Below are positions 1 through 6,508 of a stretch of 13,620 nt of DNA, piece after piece. Positions within the stretch are counted from its first letter, which is position 1; the number at the start of each line of letters is the position of its first letter. Origin of the DNA: JBCBZH01 sp039815415. Its GTDB lineage: Bacteria > Bacteroidota > Rhodothermia > Rhodothermales > Rubricoccaceae. Location: contig JBCBZH010000096.1 in NCBI GenBank assembly GCA_039815415.1, positions 1-13,620 on the forward strand. The letters are read 5' to 3'. Under the pieces are notes generated by a model. It saw only the letters and a program-made list of their open reading frames with translations, made no database searches and had not been told where the DNA came from. Made by a program: the position numbers and the translations under genes.

Positions 1-399
1 CAGGCTCTGCTCCCAGAAGAGATCGACGCCGCCCATCACACCGGGCACCCTACGCTGGATTTCGACTCACTCCTGCATCACCCCGCATTCCGCGTCACGG
101 ACGAGGGTCACGACGCGACTACAGCAGGCTTCGGCCCTAACGGCCTGACCGAGGTGGAGGCTCGCGCCCTCTTCTCCCAGCCTCTCATCGAAGACCCCGA
201 GGTACTGATTGATCCCGACGCTTTTGACGATGCGATTGGTCGGGCAGATCTCTACTGGTCCCTGGCGCAGGAAATCCAGGGTGCCCCTGAAGACGCTGCG
301 CGGGCCTTTGCCCAGATGCATGCTGGCGAGCGGGATACTAGCGAGGTCGAGCGCGAGGCCATCCGGATGATCGAGCGATACCGCGAGCTGTTCGGGTGA
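1..399 (+). CDS. C-terminal part of an unrecognised protein (5' end outside window)
   Basis: The frame is open from the first base to a TGA at 397-399, giving 132 residues with no start in view, so this is the 3' end of a longer gene. I do not recognise a family. The visible part is acidic and probably soluble, with no membrane segment or signal sequence. It begins with a His-rich stretch (AHHTGHPTLDF ... LLHHPAF) and ends in a helical, charged region (REAIRMIERYRELFG). The base composition and GC-rich third positions match the neighbouring genes. An internal ATG at 154 exists, but the frame is equally coding-like upstream of it, so 154 is unlikely to be the true start. A near-copy of the 10-mer repeat described elsewhere (CGCCAGCTCA, 414-423) lies just after the stop. 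The frame is well supported and the function unknown. Confidence 0.65.
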   Translation, partial: QALLPEEIDAAHHTGHPTLDFDSLLHHPAFRVTDEGHDATTAGFGPNGLTEVEARALFSQPLIEDPEVLIDPDAFDDAIGRADLYWSLAQEIQGAPEDAARAFAQMHAGERDTSEVEREAIRMIERYRELFG

Positions 400-614
400 G
401 TCGACCGATGGATCGCCAGCTCAAGGCACCGAGCCAGTAGAGAGGAGGCGAGGGAAGTCGCATACGTCGCCAGCGTGATGGAAACGACGCGCAGAGCCAC
501 TCCTCGAGCTGGCGGCTGACGTCCGAACGGACCCGCAGCCCACCGGACCTACGAGCGCGTTTGCGATTCCTTCACACGGGCGGTTTCTTGGATGCCTCCT
601 TCTGCCCTGCCCCG
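400..614. other. Intergenic stretch upstream of the YbdK-like gene
   Basis: This 215-base gap has no convincing gene or clear promoter. It holds one degenerate copy (414-423, CGCCAGCTCA) and one exact inverted copy (505-514, CGAGCTGGCG) of the 10-mer repeat. It also holds a small 5-bp dyad, GTCCG-AA-CGGAC, at 521-532. The last 54 bases (561-614) are in frame with the next gene from a TTG, but I judge them to be leader. Confidence 0.4.
505..514 (-). repeat. Intergenic 10-mer repeat, inverted copy
   Basis: This is an exact CGAGCTGGCG, the complement of CGCCAGCTCG, about 105 bases after the stop of the first gene. It is one of six exact non-coding copies in the window (505, 1786, 5806, 9090, 9128, 13483). 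Confidence 0.5.
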
Positions 615-1766
615 ATGGACATTAGTCAGCTCGACGCCCCCGCCCCGATTCCCTTCAACGCGTCACCAGCCCCCACGCTGGGAGCCGAAATCGAGCTTCA
701 GATCCTAGACCCGGCCACCTTCAACCTGAAGCAGGGCTCGACGATGATCCTGGACCGCGTGGGAGACCACCCTCGCATCAAGCAGGAGCTCACGCAATCG
801 ACGATTGAAGTCATCACAGGCGTCTGCAACAACGTCGCAGAAATCGAGGCGGACTTAGGCGGCACGCTCCGCGAGCTCTATGGCATGGCCGACGAAATGG
901 GCCTCACGTTCGCTTCGGCGGGCACCCATCCGTTCGGCCAGTGGCGCGACCAGAAGATTTTCCCCAACGACCGCTACCAGCACCTCGTCGACAAGATCCA
1001 ATGGCCTGCGCGACGCCTTCTGATCTACGGCCTTCACGTCCATGTCGGGATCGACTCGGGCGAGAAAGCGATCTCGATCATGAACGCGCTGACGACGTAT
1101 CTGCCGCACCTGCTGGCCCTCAGCTCGTCATCGCCGTTCACGGACTTTGAAGACACGGGTCTCGCCAGCGCGCGCTCCAAGATTTTTGAGGGGATGCCAA
1201 CAGCTGGTCTCCCCTACCGCCTTGACAATTACGGCTCGTTCCAGCGCTTCATGAACACGCTCGTTCGAGCGGGCGCCATCGAAACGGTCCGCGAGATCTG
1301 GTGGGACATCCGCCCGCACCCCGGATTTGGGACTCTCGAGATCCGCGTGTGCGACGCCCCTTCCACGCTTCACGAGCTGACGTCGCTGGTTGCACTGGTG
1401 CAGTGCCTCGTCGTCGCGCTCGGCGACCGCTACACGGCAGGGGCACCACTCCCGGTTCTGAAGCCCTGGATCATTCGCGAGAACAAATGGCGCGCGGCCC
1501 GTCACGGCCTCGATGCAAGCGTGATCCACGACAACGACGGCAACCAGGCCCCACTCCGCGAGCAGCTCCCTGAACTGGTGGCTCGCCTGGAGCCCGTCGC
1601 CGAACGTCTCGGCTGCCTGAGTGAACTCAGACGGACGCTCGACGTGTTGGACACTGGAGCCTCGTACGAACGCCAACGCGAAATGATGGCGTCGGCAGGA
1701 CGGCTCCCAGATATCGTCGCCATGCTGGCTGACGAGCTACGCGAGAGCGTAATGCAACCGGCCTAG
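615..1766 (+). CDS. ybdK: YbdK-family carboxylate-amine ligase (glutamate-cysteine ligase-like, GCS2 superfamily)
   Basis: This protein belongs to the GCS2/YbdK family of ATP-dependent carboxylate-amine ligases. E. coli YbdK has weak glutamate-cysteine ligase activity, and the physiological substrates of most members are unknown. Visible signatures from the ATG at 615 (383 residues) are an N-terminal GAEIELQI with acidic metal/nucleotide ligands (about residues 23-30), IKQELTQSTIEVITG, SAGTHPFGQW, the conserved HVHVGID (about 141-147), SSSSPF, and the C-terminal WWDIRPHPGFGTLEIRVCDA. The length is typical and no membrane segment or signal peptide is seen. The frame extends upstream to a TTG at 561, but the extra 18 residues are not family-like, so I prefer 615; no Shine-Dalgarno sequence helps. 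The gene runs co-directionally into an M20 amidohydrolase 102 bases downstream, so an operon is plausible. Family assignment is firm; substrate is unknown. Confidence 0.9.
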   Translation: MDISQLDAPAPIPFNASPAPTLGAEIELQILDPATFNLKQGSTMILDRVGDHPRIKQELTQSTIEVITGVCNNVAEIEADLGGTLRELYGMADEMGLTFASAGTHPFGQWRDQKIFPNDRYQHLVDKIQWPARRLLIYGLHVHVGIDSGEKAISIMNALTTYLPHLLALSSSSPFTDFEDTGLASARSKIFEGMPTAGLPYRLDNYGSFQRFMNTLVRAGAIETVREIWWDIRPHPGFGTLEIRVCDAPSTLHELTSLVALVQCLVVALGDRYTAGAPLPVLKPWIIRENKWRAARHGLDASVIHDNDGNQAPLREQLPELVARLEPVAERLGCLSELRRTLDVLDTGASYERQREMMASAGRLPDIVAMLADELRESVMQPA

Positions 1767-1785
1767 CTCTTCTGTTCCATCGCAA

Positions 1786-1795
1786 CGCCAGCTCG
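1786..1795 (+). repeat. Intergenic 10-mer repeat
   Basis: This is an exact CGCCAGCTCG, 20 bases after the YbdK-like gene's TAG, in the 102-base gap before the M20 gene. I see no other structure in that gap. Confidence 0.5.
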
Positions 1796-1868
1796 CCGGA
1801 TCCCATCGGCTTTAGATCCTGAGGTGCGACTGCCGACGTAGCTTTCTCCAACGCTGCGGTCCCCCTCT

Positions 1869-3068
1869 GTGCCAGTGCCTGATACACTCACGCCTCCGAT
1901 CTCGAACACCGACCTTCGCTCCGAGTTGGTGAGCCTTCGTCGGCAGCTCCACCAGTACCCGGAGCTAGGCTTTCAGGAGCACGTCACCTCGGCCACAGTC
2001 CGTGGCTGGCTCCGGGAACGGGGTTTCACCGTCGGTCCGCCGATAGCCGGGACCGGCTTTGCCGTCGAAATCGACGGTGCCAAACCCGGCCCCACGATCG
2101 CGTACAGAGCCGACATGGATGCGCTCCCGATTCAGGAGGCGACCAACAAGCCCTACACGTCGCAGACCCCTGGCGTGATGCACGCCTGCGGGCACGACGC
2201 CCACATGGCCGTCGCGTGTGGCGTGGCGCTCCTGGCTCGCGAGCGACGCGAAGAATTATATGGGACGCTCCGGGTGTTCTTCCAGCCCAACGAGGAAAGC
2301 ACACCGTCCGGCGCCCCGGTCATGATCAAGGAGGGAATCCTGGATGGCGTTGAAGCGATTTACGCTGTCCATATGGACCCAGCGCTCTCAGTTGGCCGCG
2401 TGGGACTCCGTGTCGGCGCGCTCACCGCTGCCAGCTCGCCGTTCCTCGTAACGGTTGCTACGGGCCGGACAGGGCATTCGGCACGCCCGCACGAGTCCGT
2501 GGACACCATCTGGGTCTCCCATCAGATCGCCTCGGACCTCTACCAGCTGGTGGGGCGCGTGACCGACTCACGCCGGAGCGCCATCATCACGATCTGCCGC
2601 TTCGTTGGCGGCGAGGCACTGAACGTGATCCCGTCCCAGGTTGAGTTCGGAGGCACGCTACGCTGCTCGGACACCCAGACGCTTGCCTATCTACGCGAGA
2701 AGATCCGCCGTGTCTCAGGTGCCCTGGGCGCCGTGTACAATGCCGACGTGGATGTCGACTACGCACACCTGCTTCCGGCTGTTGTCAACACGGCACCTGA
2801 GATCGACACGGCACGAGAATCCGTCACGGCACTCTACGACCAGGAGGCCATCGTAGACATGGCCCTGCCGAGCATGGGCGGCGAGGACTTCTCGTATTAC
2901 CTAGAGCATGTTCCGGGTGCCATGCTTCGCATCGGATCGGCCGGAGGGCCTGAGACGCGCTACCCGTTGCACTATGCCCTCTTCGACCTGGACGAGTCGG
3001 CGCTCCCCTTTGCCGCTCGTCTGATGACCGATGTATGTCTCCGAGACCTCTCCAAACGCGCGGCGTGA
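1869..3068 (+). CDS. M20-family metal-dependent amidohydrolase (HipO / IAA-amino-acid hydrolase type)
   Basis: This is a cytoplasmic zinc or manganese amidohydrolase of peptidase family M20D, which releases an amino acid from N-acyl-amino acids (hippurate, IAA-amino acid or N-acetyl-amino acid type substrates). Starting at GTG 1869 (399 residues), the family landmarks appear in order: RADMDALPIQE (80-90), HACGHDAHMA (105-114, with Cys107 and His109 as expected metal ligands), FFQPNEES (138-144, catalytic/metal Glu pair 142-143), AVHMDP (about 166-171), a central dimerisation lid (about 190-305), SMGGEDFSYY (about 335-344), and a C-terminal LHYALFDLDE carrying the last His ligand. FQPNEE replaces the more usual FQPAEE. 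Length is normal. There is no signal peptide. The GTG start has no Shine-Dalgarno sequence but lies just before the first conserved helix. The stop overlaps the GTG of the lamin-tail gene, suggesting translational coupling. The exact substrate cannot be read from sequence. Confidence 0.92.
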   Translation: MPVPDTLTPPISNTDLRSELVSLRRQLHQYPELGFQEHVTSATVRGWLRERGFTVGPPIAGTGFAVEIDGAKPGPTIAYRADMDALPIQEATNKPYTSQTPGVMHACGHDAHMAVACGVALLARERREELYGTLRVFFQPNEESTPSGAPVMIKEGILDGVEAIYAVHMDPALSVGRVGLRVGALTAASSPFLVTVATGRTGHSARPHESVDTIWVSHQIASDLYQLVGRVTDSRRSAIITICRFVGGEALNVIPSQVEFGGTLRCSDTQTLAYLREKIRRVSGALGAVYNADVDVDYAHLLPAVVNTAPEIDTARESVTALYDQEAIVDMALPSMGGEDFSYYLEHVPGAMLRIGSAGGPETRYPLHYALFDLDESALPFAARLMTDVCLRDLSKRAA

Positions 3069-5779
3069 GGGCAAGCTGTTCTCTGGCCGCACTCCTCGGG
3101 CTGGCGATCGCCAGCGCGCTTCCGTCGGCACTGGCCCAGACGCCGTCTCCTGGCGACCTCGTCATCAACGAGATCATGTACGATCCGCCAACAGGCGGCT
3201 CGGGCAACGAGTGGATCGAGATCACCAATCGCTCGTCACAGACCTTTGATCTGCAAGGGCTGGTGGTCACCGACGCCAGCTCGTCGTCCCCCGCTGTTCC
3301 CGCCTCGGTGCTCATCGGTCCTGGTGAGTTCGTGGTCTTCGCAGGCGACGCCTCGGCATTCGCTGCCACGTACCCGGGCGTGGCGTTCATCGACCTGAAC
3401 CTTCCCGCACTCAACAACTCGGGCGACCACATCGCGCTGGTGGTGGGCGCTACGGAGATCGATGTCGTTCCGTACCAACCCTCTTGGGGCGGCACGGACG
3501 CATCGCTCGAACGCCGCGACCCGTTCGGACCGAGCAGTTCCGCCTCAAACTTTGGAACGACGAGCGGGCCTGCCGGCGGTACTCCAGGAGCCCAGAACAC
3601 GCTCTTCTCCACCGATCAGGACCCGCCCACCCTCAACGCGGTCGAAGCTGTGTCAGCAACCACCATCCGGGTCACGTTCAGCGAACCTGTGGGGGGGAGC
3701 GCGGGCGTCCCAGCCAACTACGAGGTTTCGGGAAGCTCACAAGTCACCGCAGCCAACCCGGCAAGCGATCCTACCGTCGCTGACCTCACCGTAGAGCCTG
3801 CTCTAACTGGCCCCGCCGAGTACACGCTCACCGTCCGCAACGTCGCGGACTTACGGGGCAACGCGATGACCTCGGAGTCGGCCACGTTTTTCTTTGGAAC
3901 AGGCGATGCCGCTGCCTCCCGGGACCTCGTCATCAATGAGTTCCTCTACGATGAGCCCGCATCCAACAGCCCGGGCGAGTTCGTCGAGCTGGTGAATCGG
4001 AGCGACAAGACGTTTGATCTCCGCGAGTTCACGCTGAATGACGGCACAGGAGATGATGAGCCGATCACAGATCAGGCGGTGTTCATCGGCCCAGGCGAGT
4101 ACGCTGTGATTGTCGAAGATGGACCCGACTTCCAGGCCGTGTTCGCTGGCGTCCCGTTCATTGACCAACCCACATGGAGCGCGCTCAACAACTCAGGCGA
4201 CGCCATTGTGCTCAAGTACCAGGGCACCACCATCGACTCCTTGACCTACACGAGCGCGTGGAATGGAGTGGACCTGAGCTTGGAACGTAAGGATCCAGAG
4301 GGAGCCTCGGTCCGCTCCAACTTCCTCCCGACTACGGACCCGCGTGGCGGAACACCCGGGGCCGAGAATTCCCAGTTTGCCCCCGATGTGACCGGCCCTC
4401 AGCTCGCACAGGCCAGCGGTTCGAGCGATGGCCGCGTCGTGATCGTCGAATTGGATGAGCCCGCCACACAAGCGAGCGTCTCTGCATCGGCGTTCAGCAT
4501 CAGCGGCGCGACCATCTTGGAGGCTGCGTACGACGGAGATGTGACCGTCTCTCTGACGCTTACCACGTCGCTTCCCACCGGCACTTACACCGTCACTGCC
4601 ACCGGACTCACGGATGCCCTTGGAAACGTCACGGCCCAGACCTCGACCACGTTCGAGTACACCGCCGACGAGACCTCCCCAGCAGTAGCCTCCGCTGTCG
4701 TCCTCGAGCCCACGCGCGTGAGCGTCTCGTTTACCGAGCCCGTCACGCTCGCCAGCGCAAGTCCACCTGCCGTCTACCAGATCGACGGCGGCATCGGCTC
4801 CCCCTCTCAGGTGAACGTCGACGTGGCCGATGGGCTCGCGACAGGCGCCACGCTGGACTTCGCGGCAGCCTTGCAGGACCGCGTGGTCTACACCCTTACA
4901 GTGACCGGACTGGAGGATCCGACAGGCAACCTCGGAGGTGGGACCGCATCGCTGTTTTTTGGCACACCCGACACACCTCAACCCGGCGACATCCTCATCA
5001 ACGAGCTGATGTTCGATCCCCAAGACGGCAGCGACGGAGAGTATGTCGAGCTGGCGAACACGACGACCGACCGCGTCTTCGACCTCCGTCAGCTCGCTCT
5101 CGGAGAGGGCCCTATCGCATCGACCCCTGCTGTGCTGACTCCAGGCCAGATCCTTGCCGTCGTCCGCGATACGGATGCGTTTGTCTCCCGCTTCCCATCG
5201 GTGCCGTTTATTGAGGCCGATTCGTTCGACGGCCTCTCCAACGGTGGCGACACGGTCGTTCTCCGCGCTGGCAACGCCGTGATCGATTCTGTGGCGTACG
5301 ACCCGGACTGGCACCGACCGGAGCTGGACGATGCCACTGGCATTGCTCTCGAACGCCGGGATTCCGATGGCCCATCAAGTGCAGCGTCCAACTGGACATC
5401 CTCGCTGGACGAGCGAGGCGGAACGCCGAGCGCCACGAACTCTGTCGGCGTCGCCGACGGGGGCCGACCCGATGGCACCGGGGCCGAGATCACCAGCCCG
5501 TTCGCGCCCGACGACGGCGAGGCGGCACGGATTTCCTACACGCTTTCCGCGGAAGCCTCCCTGGTCCGAGCGCGGATCTACGACGCTGGAGGCCGCTTCG
5601 TCCGCGAACTGGAACCTGGGCGCCTGACTGGCCGAGAAGGCAGCCTGCTGTGGGACGGCCGAGGCGAAACCGGCGAGCAGCTCCGCGTCGGTTATTACGT
5701 TGTGCTCGTGGAGGCCGTGGACACGCTGGGCGGAACCACCGAGCGCTACACAGCAACGGTTGTGCTGGCCCGTCGGTAG
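3065..5779 (+). CDS. Secreted lamin-tail-domain (LTD) protein, three LTD modules with Ig-like linkers and FlgD-like C-terminal domain
   Basis: This is a large exported, probably surface-bound or extracellular protein. I start it at GTG 3065, which overlaps the M20 stop as GTGA and gives 904 residues with an immediate signal peptide (MRASCSLAALLG ... SALAQ, cleavage near residue 25). An ATG at 3035 would add ten residues and overlap by 34 bases; it is the alternative. Modules in order: LTD1 (about 29-180, GDLVINEIMYDPP ... LNNSGDHIAL ... GGTPGAQN), a SbsA/Big_5-like Ig domain (DQDPPTLNAVEA ... ATFFFG), LTD2 (about 286-440, RDLVINEFLYDEP), two more Ig-like domains (TGPQLAQASGSS; TSPAVASAVVLEP), LTD3 (about 640-790, GDILINELMFDPQ), and a FlgD-like/sorting-like tail (about 820-904, RISYTLSAEAS ... 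RIYDAGGRFV ... GYYVVLVEA). Bacterial LTD proteins are often linked to surface-attached enzymes or adhesion, but this one has no catalytic domain. Its role is unknown and export is well supported. Confidence 0.88.
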   Translation: MRASCSLAALLGLAIASALPSALAQTPSPGDLVINEIMYDPPTGGSGNEWIEITNRSSQTFDLQGLVVTDASSSSPAVPASVLIGPGEFVVFAGDASAFAATYPGVAFIDLNLPALNNSGDHIALVVGATEIDVVPYQPSWGGTDASLERRDPFGPSSSASNFGTTSGPAGGTPGAQNTLFSTDQDPPTLNAVEAVSATTIRVTFSEPVGGSAGVPANYEVSGSSQVTAANPASDPTVADLTVEPALTGPAEYTLTVRNVADLRGNAMTSESATFFFGTGDAAASRDLVINEFLYDEPASNSPGEFVELVNRSDKTFDLREFTLNDGTGDDEPITDQAVFIGPGEYAVIVEDGPDFQAVFAGVPFIDQPTWSALNNSGDAIVLKYQGTTIDSLTYTSAWNGVDLSLERKDPEGASVRSNFLPTTDPRGGTPGAENSQFAPDVTGPQLAQASGSSDGRVVIVELDEPATQASVSASAFSISGATILEAAYDGDVTVSLTLTTSLPTGTYTVTATGLTDALGNVTAQTSTTFEYTADETSPAVASAVVLEPTRVSVSFTEPVTLASASPPAVYQIDGGIGSPSQVNVDVADGLATGATLDFAAALQDRVVYTLTVTGLEDPTGNLGGGTASLFFGTPDTPQPGDILINELMFDPQDGSDGEYVELANTTTDRVFDLRQLALGEGPIASTPAVLTPGQILAVVRDTDAFVSRFPSVPFIEADSFDGLSNGGDTVVLRAGNAVIDSVAYDPDWHRPELDDATGIALERRDSDGPSSAASNWTSSLDERGGTPSATNSVGVADGGRPDGTGAEITSPFAPDDGEAARISYTLSAEASLVRARIYDAGGRFVRELEPGRLTGREGSLLWDGRGETGEQLRVGYYVVLVEAVDTLGGTTERYTATVVLARR
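3157..5020 (+). repeat. Three-fold coding repeat in the lamin-tail gene
   Basis: Near-identical DNA words recur at the start of each LTD module: GACCTCGTCATCAACGAG near 3157, GACCTCGTCATCAATGAG near 3925, and GACATCCTCATCAACGAG near 4987. A second shared word, CTCAACAACTCGGGCGAC / CTCAACAACTCAGGCGAC, occurs near 3410 and 4184. The pattern indicates internal duplication of a module of roughly 150 residues. Confidence 0.7.
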
Positions 5780-5805
5780 TGCGAACCGCCTTTCAGGAAC
5801 GGATT

Positions 5806-5815
5806 CGCCAGCTCG
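5806..5815 (+). repeat. Intergenic 10-mer repeat
   Basis: This is an exact CGCCAGCTCG, 27 bases after the lamin-tail stop, lying directly against the right arm of a small CCGCCT/AGGCGG inverted repeat. Confidence 0.5.
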
Positions 5816-5835
5816 AGGCGGCGCGCTGACCAAGG

Positions 5836-6081
5836 ATGGGGTGGCGCTTGGAGCGGATGCGCAAGACGGGGAATCCTTCTCACCTTTCTCTGTGTCTGTT
5901 CCGGCTTCTGTATCCAGAACAGCCCGTACCTTGTGAAGACCGGGCGGTGCCGTCCTCCGTGGACACTCGGGGGAGACTCGATCTCATCCGATGTGCGTTG
6001 GAACAGCGACGCCCGCTGTTGATTCGACACGTCGATCCAACCGGCGCGCTCTTTGCACGCCCTCTGTTCCCCGAGTTTTAG
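5836..6081 (+). CDS. Possible small protein, unrecognised (doubtful)
   Basis: An 81-codon frame runs from ATG 5836 to TAG 6079-6081, only five bases before the ATG of the IscA-type gene. That spacing would allow translational coupling. I do not recognise the product. Its second half (RLDLIRCALEQRRPLLIRHV, then DPTGALFARPLFPEF) looks more protein-like than its first half, and internal GTG codons could serve as later starts. The frame has no Shine-Dalgarno sequence, no signal peptide and no known motif. At this GC content open frames of this size arise by chance, so this may simply be leader sequence for the downstream gene. Confidence 0.2.
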   Translation: MGWRLERMRKTGNPSHLSLCLFRLLYPEQPVPCEDRAVPSSVDTRGRLDLIRCALEQRRPLLIRHVDPTGALFARPLFPEF

Positions 6082-6086
6082 GCCCG

Positions 6087-6455
6087 ATGAGTACTGCCAC
6101 CGCAACCCGCCCCTCCCCGGTCGTCCTGACCGATCGCGCTGCCACCGAAGTGCGCCGCATCGTCGCCAACAAGCAGATTCCGGCTCAGTTTGGGCTTCGA
6201 GTTGGCGTCAAAGGTGGTGGCTGTTCGGGCATGAGCTATGTGCTCGGCTTCGACAAGCAGCGCGAGCACGACCTCCAATTCGAGCTGGAGACGGACTCGG
6301 GCGACCCGATCACTGTGTTCATGGACAAGCGCCACGGGCTCTATCTCATGGGCACCACCGTTGACTACCACGACGGTCTCGATGCGCGTGGATTCGTCTT
6401 CGACAATCCCAACGCGACCACAACTTGCGGCTGCGGCTCCTCGTTCGGAGCCTGA
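6087..6455 (+). CDS. erpA: Iron-sulphur cluster carrier of the HesB/IscA/ErpA (A-type) family
   Basis: This is an A-type carrier that receives Fe-S clusters from a scaffold (SUF or ISC) and delivers them to apo-proteins in the cytoplasm. From ATG 6087 the product has 122 residues, the normal size. The family hallmark of three cysteines is intact: Cys46 in VKGGGCSGMSY, and Cys114 and Cys116 in TTTCGCGSSFG. The core GLRVGVKGGGCSGMSYVLGF and VDYHDGLDARGFVFDNPNA are classic. The frame continues upstream to an ATG at 5991, but those 32 extra residues are not family-like. No suf or isc gene is adjacent, so this is a stand-alone carrier, and ErpA, IscA or SufA cannot be told apart with certainty. 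ClpC starts 53 bases downstream on the same strand, so co-transcription is possible. Confidence 0.93.
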   Translation: MSTATATRPSPVVLTDRAATEVRRIVANKQIPAQFGLRVGVKGGGCSGMSYVLGFDKQREHDLQFELETDSGDPITVFMDKRHGLYLMGTTVDYHDGLDARGFVFDNPNATTTCGCGSSFGA

Positions 6456-6508
6456 GCCAGACCGACCTACGCGTCGGCCCCACGCGCCCCAGCGCAGCAC
6501 ACTGCATC

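Larger units (their letters stand above)
5780..6086. other. Intergenic stretch between the lamin-tail and IscA-type genes
   Basis: This stretch of about 307 bases contains an exact 10-mer repeat (5806-5815) flanked by the arms CCGCCT (5786-5791) and AGGCGG (5816-5821), a possible weak hairpin without a T-run. It also holds a small open frame (5836-6081, listed separately) and a loose match to the Bacteroidota -7 element (TACCTTGTG, about 5927-5935) with no matching -33 TTG. No RNA gene is seen. Confidence 0.35.

Noticed and set aside
1128..1676. Minus-strand frame inside the YbdK-like gene
   Set aside because: It is a shadow of a well-supported gene with no motif of its own.
4193..5314. A 373-codon open frame on the minus strand opposite the lamin-tail gene
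   Set aside because: It has no recognisable motif, and the plus-strand protein has clear domains. Long antisense frames are expected from GC-rich codon use.
5927..5935. TACCTTGTG as a Bacteroidota -7 promoter element for the Fe-S carrier
   Set aside because: The match to TAnnTTTG is imperfect and no TTG lies at the expected upstream distance. I mention it only within the intergenic entry.
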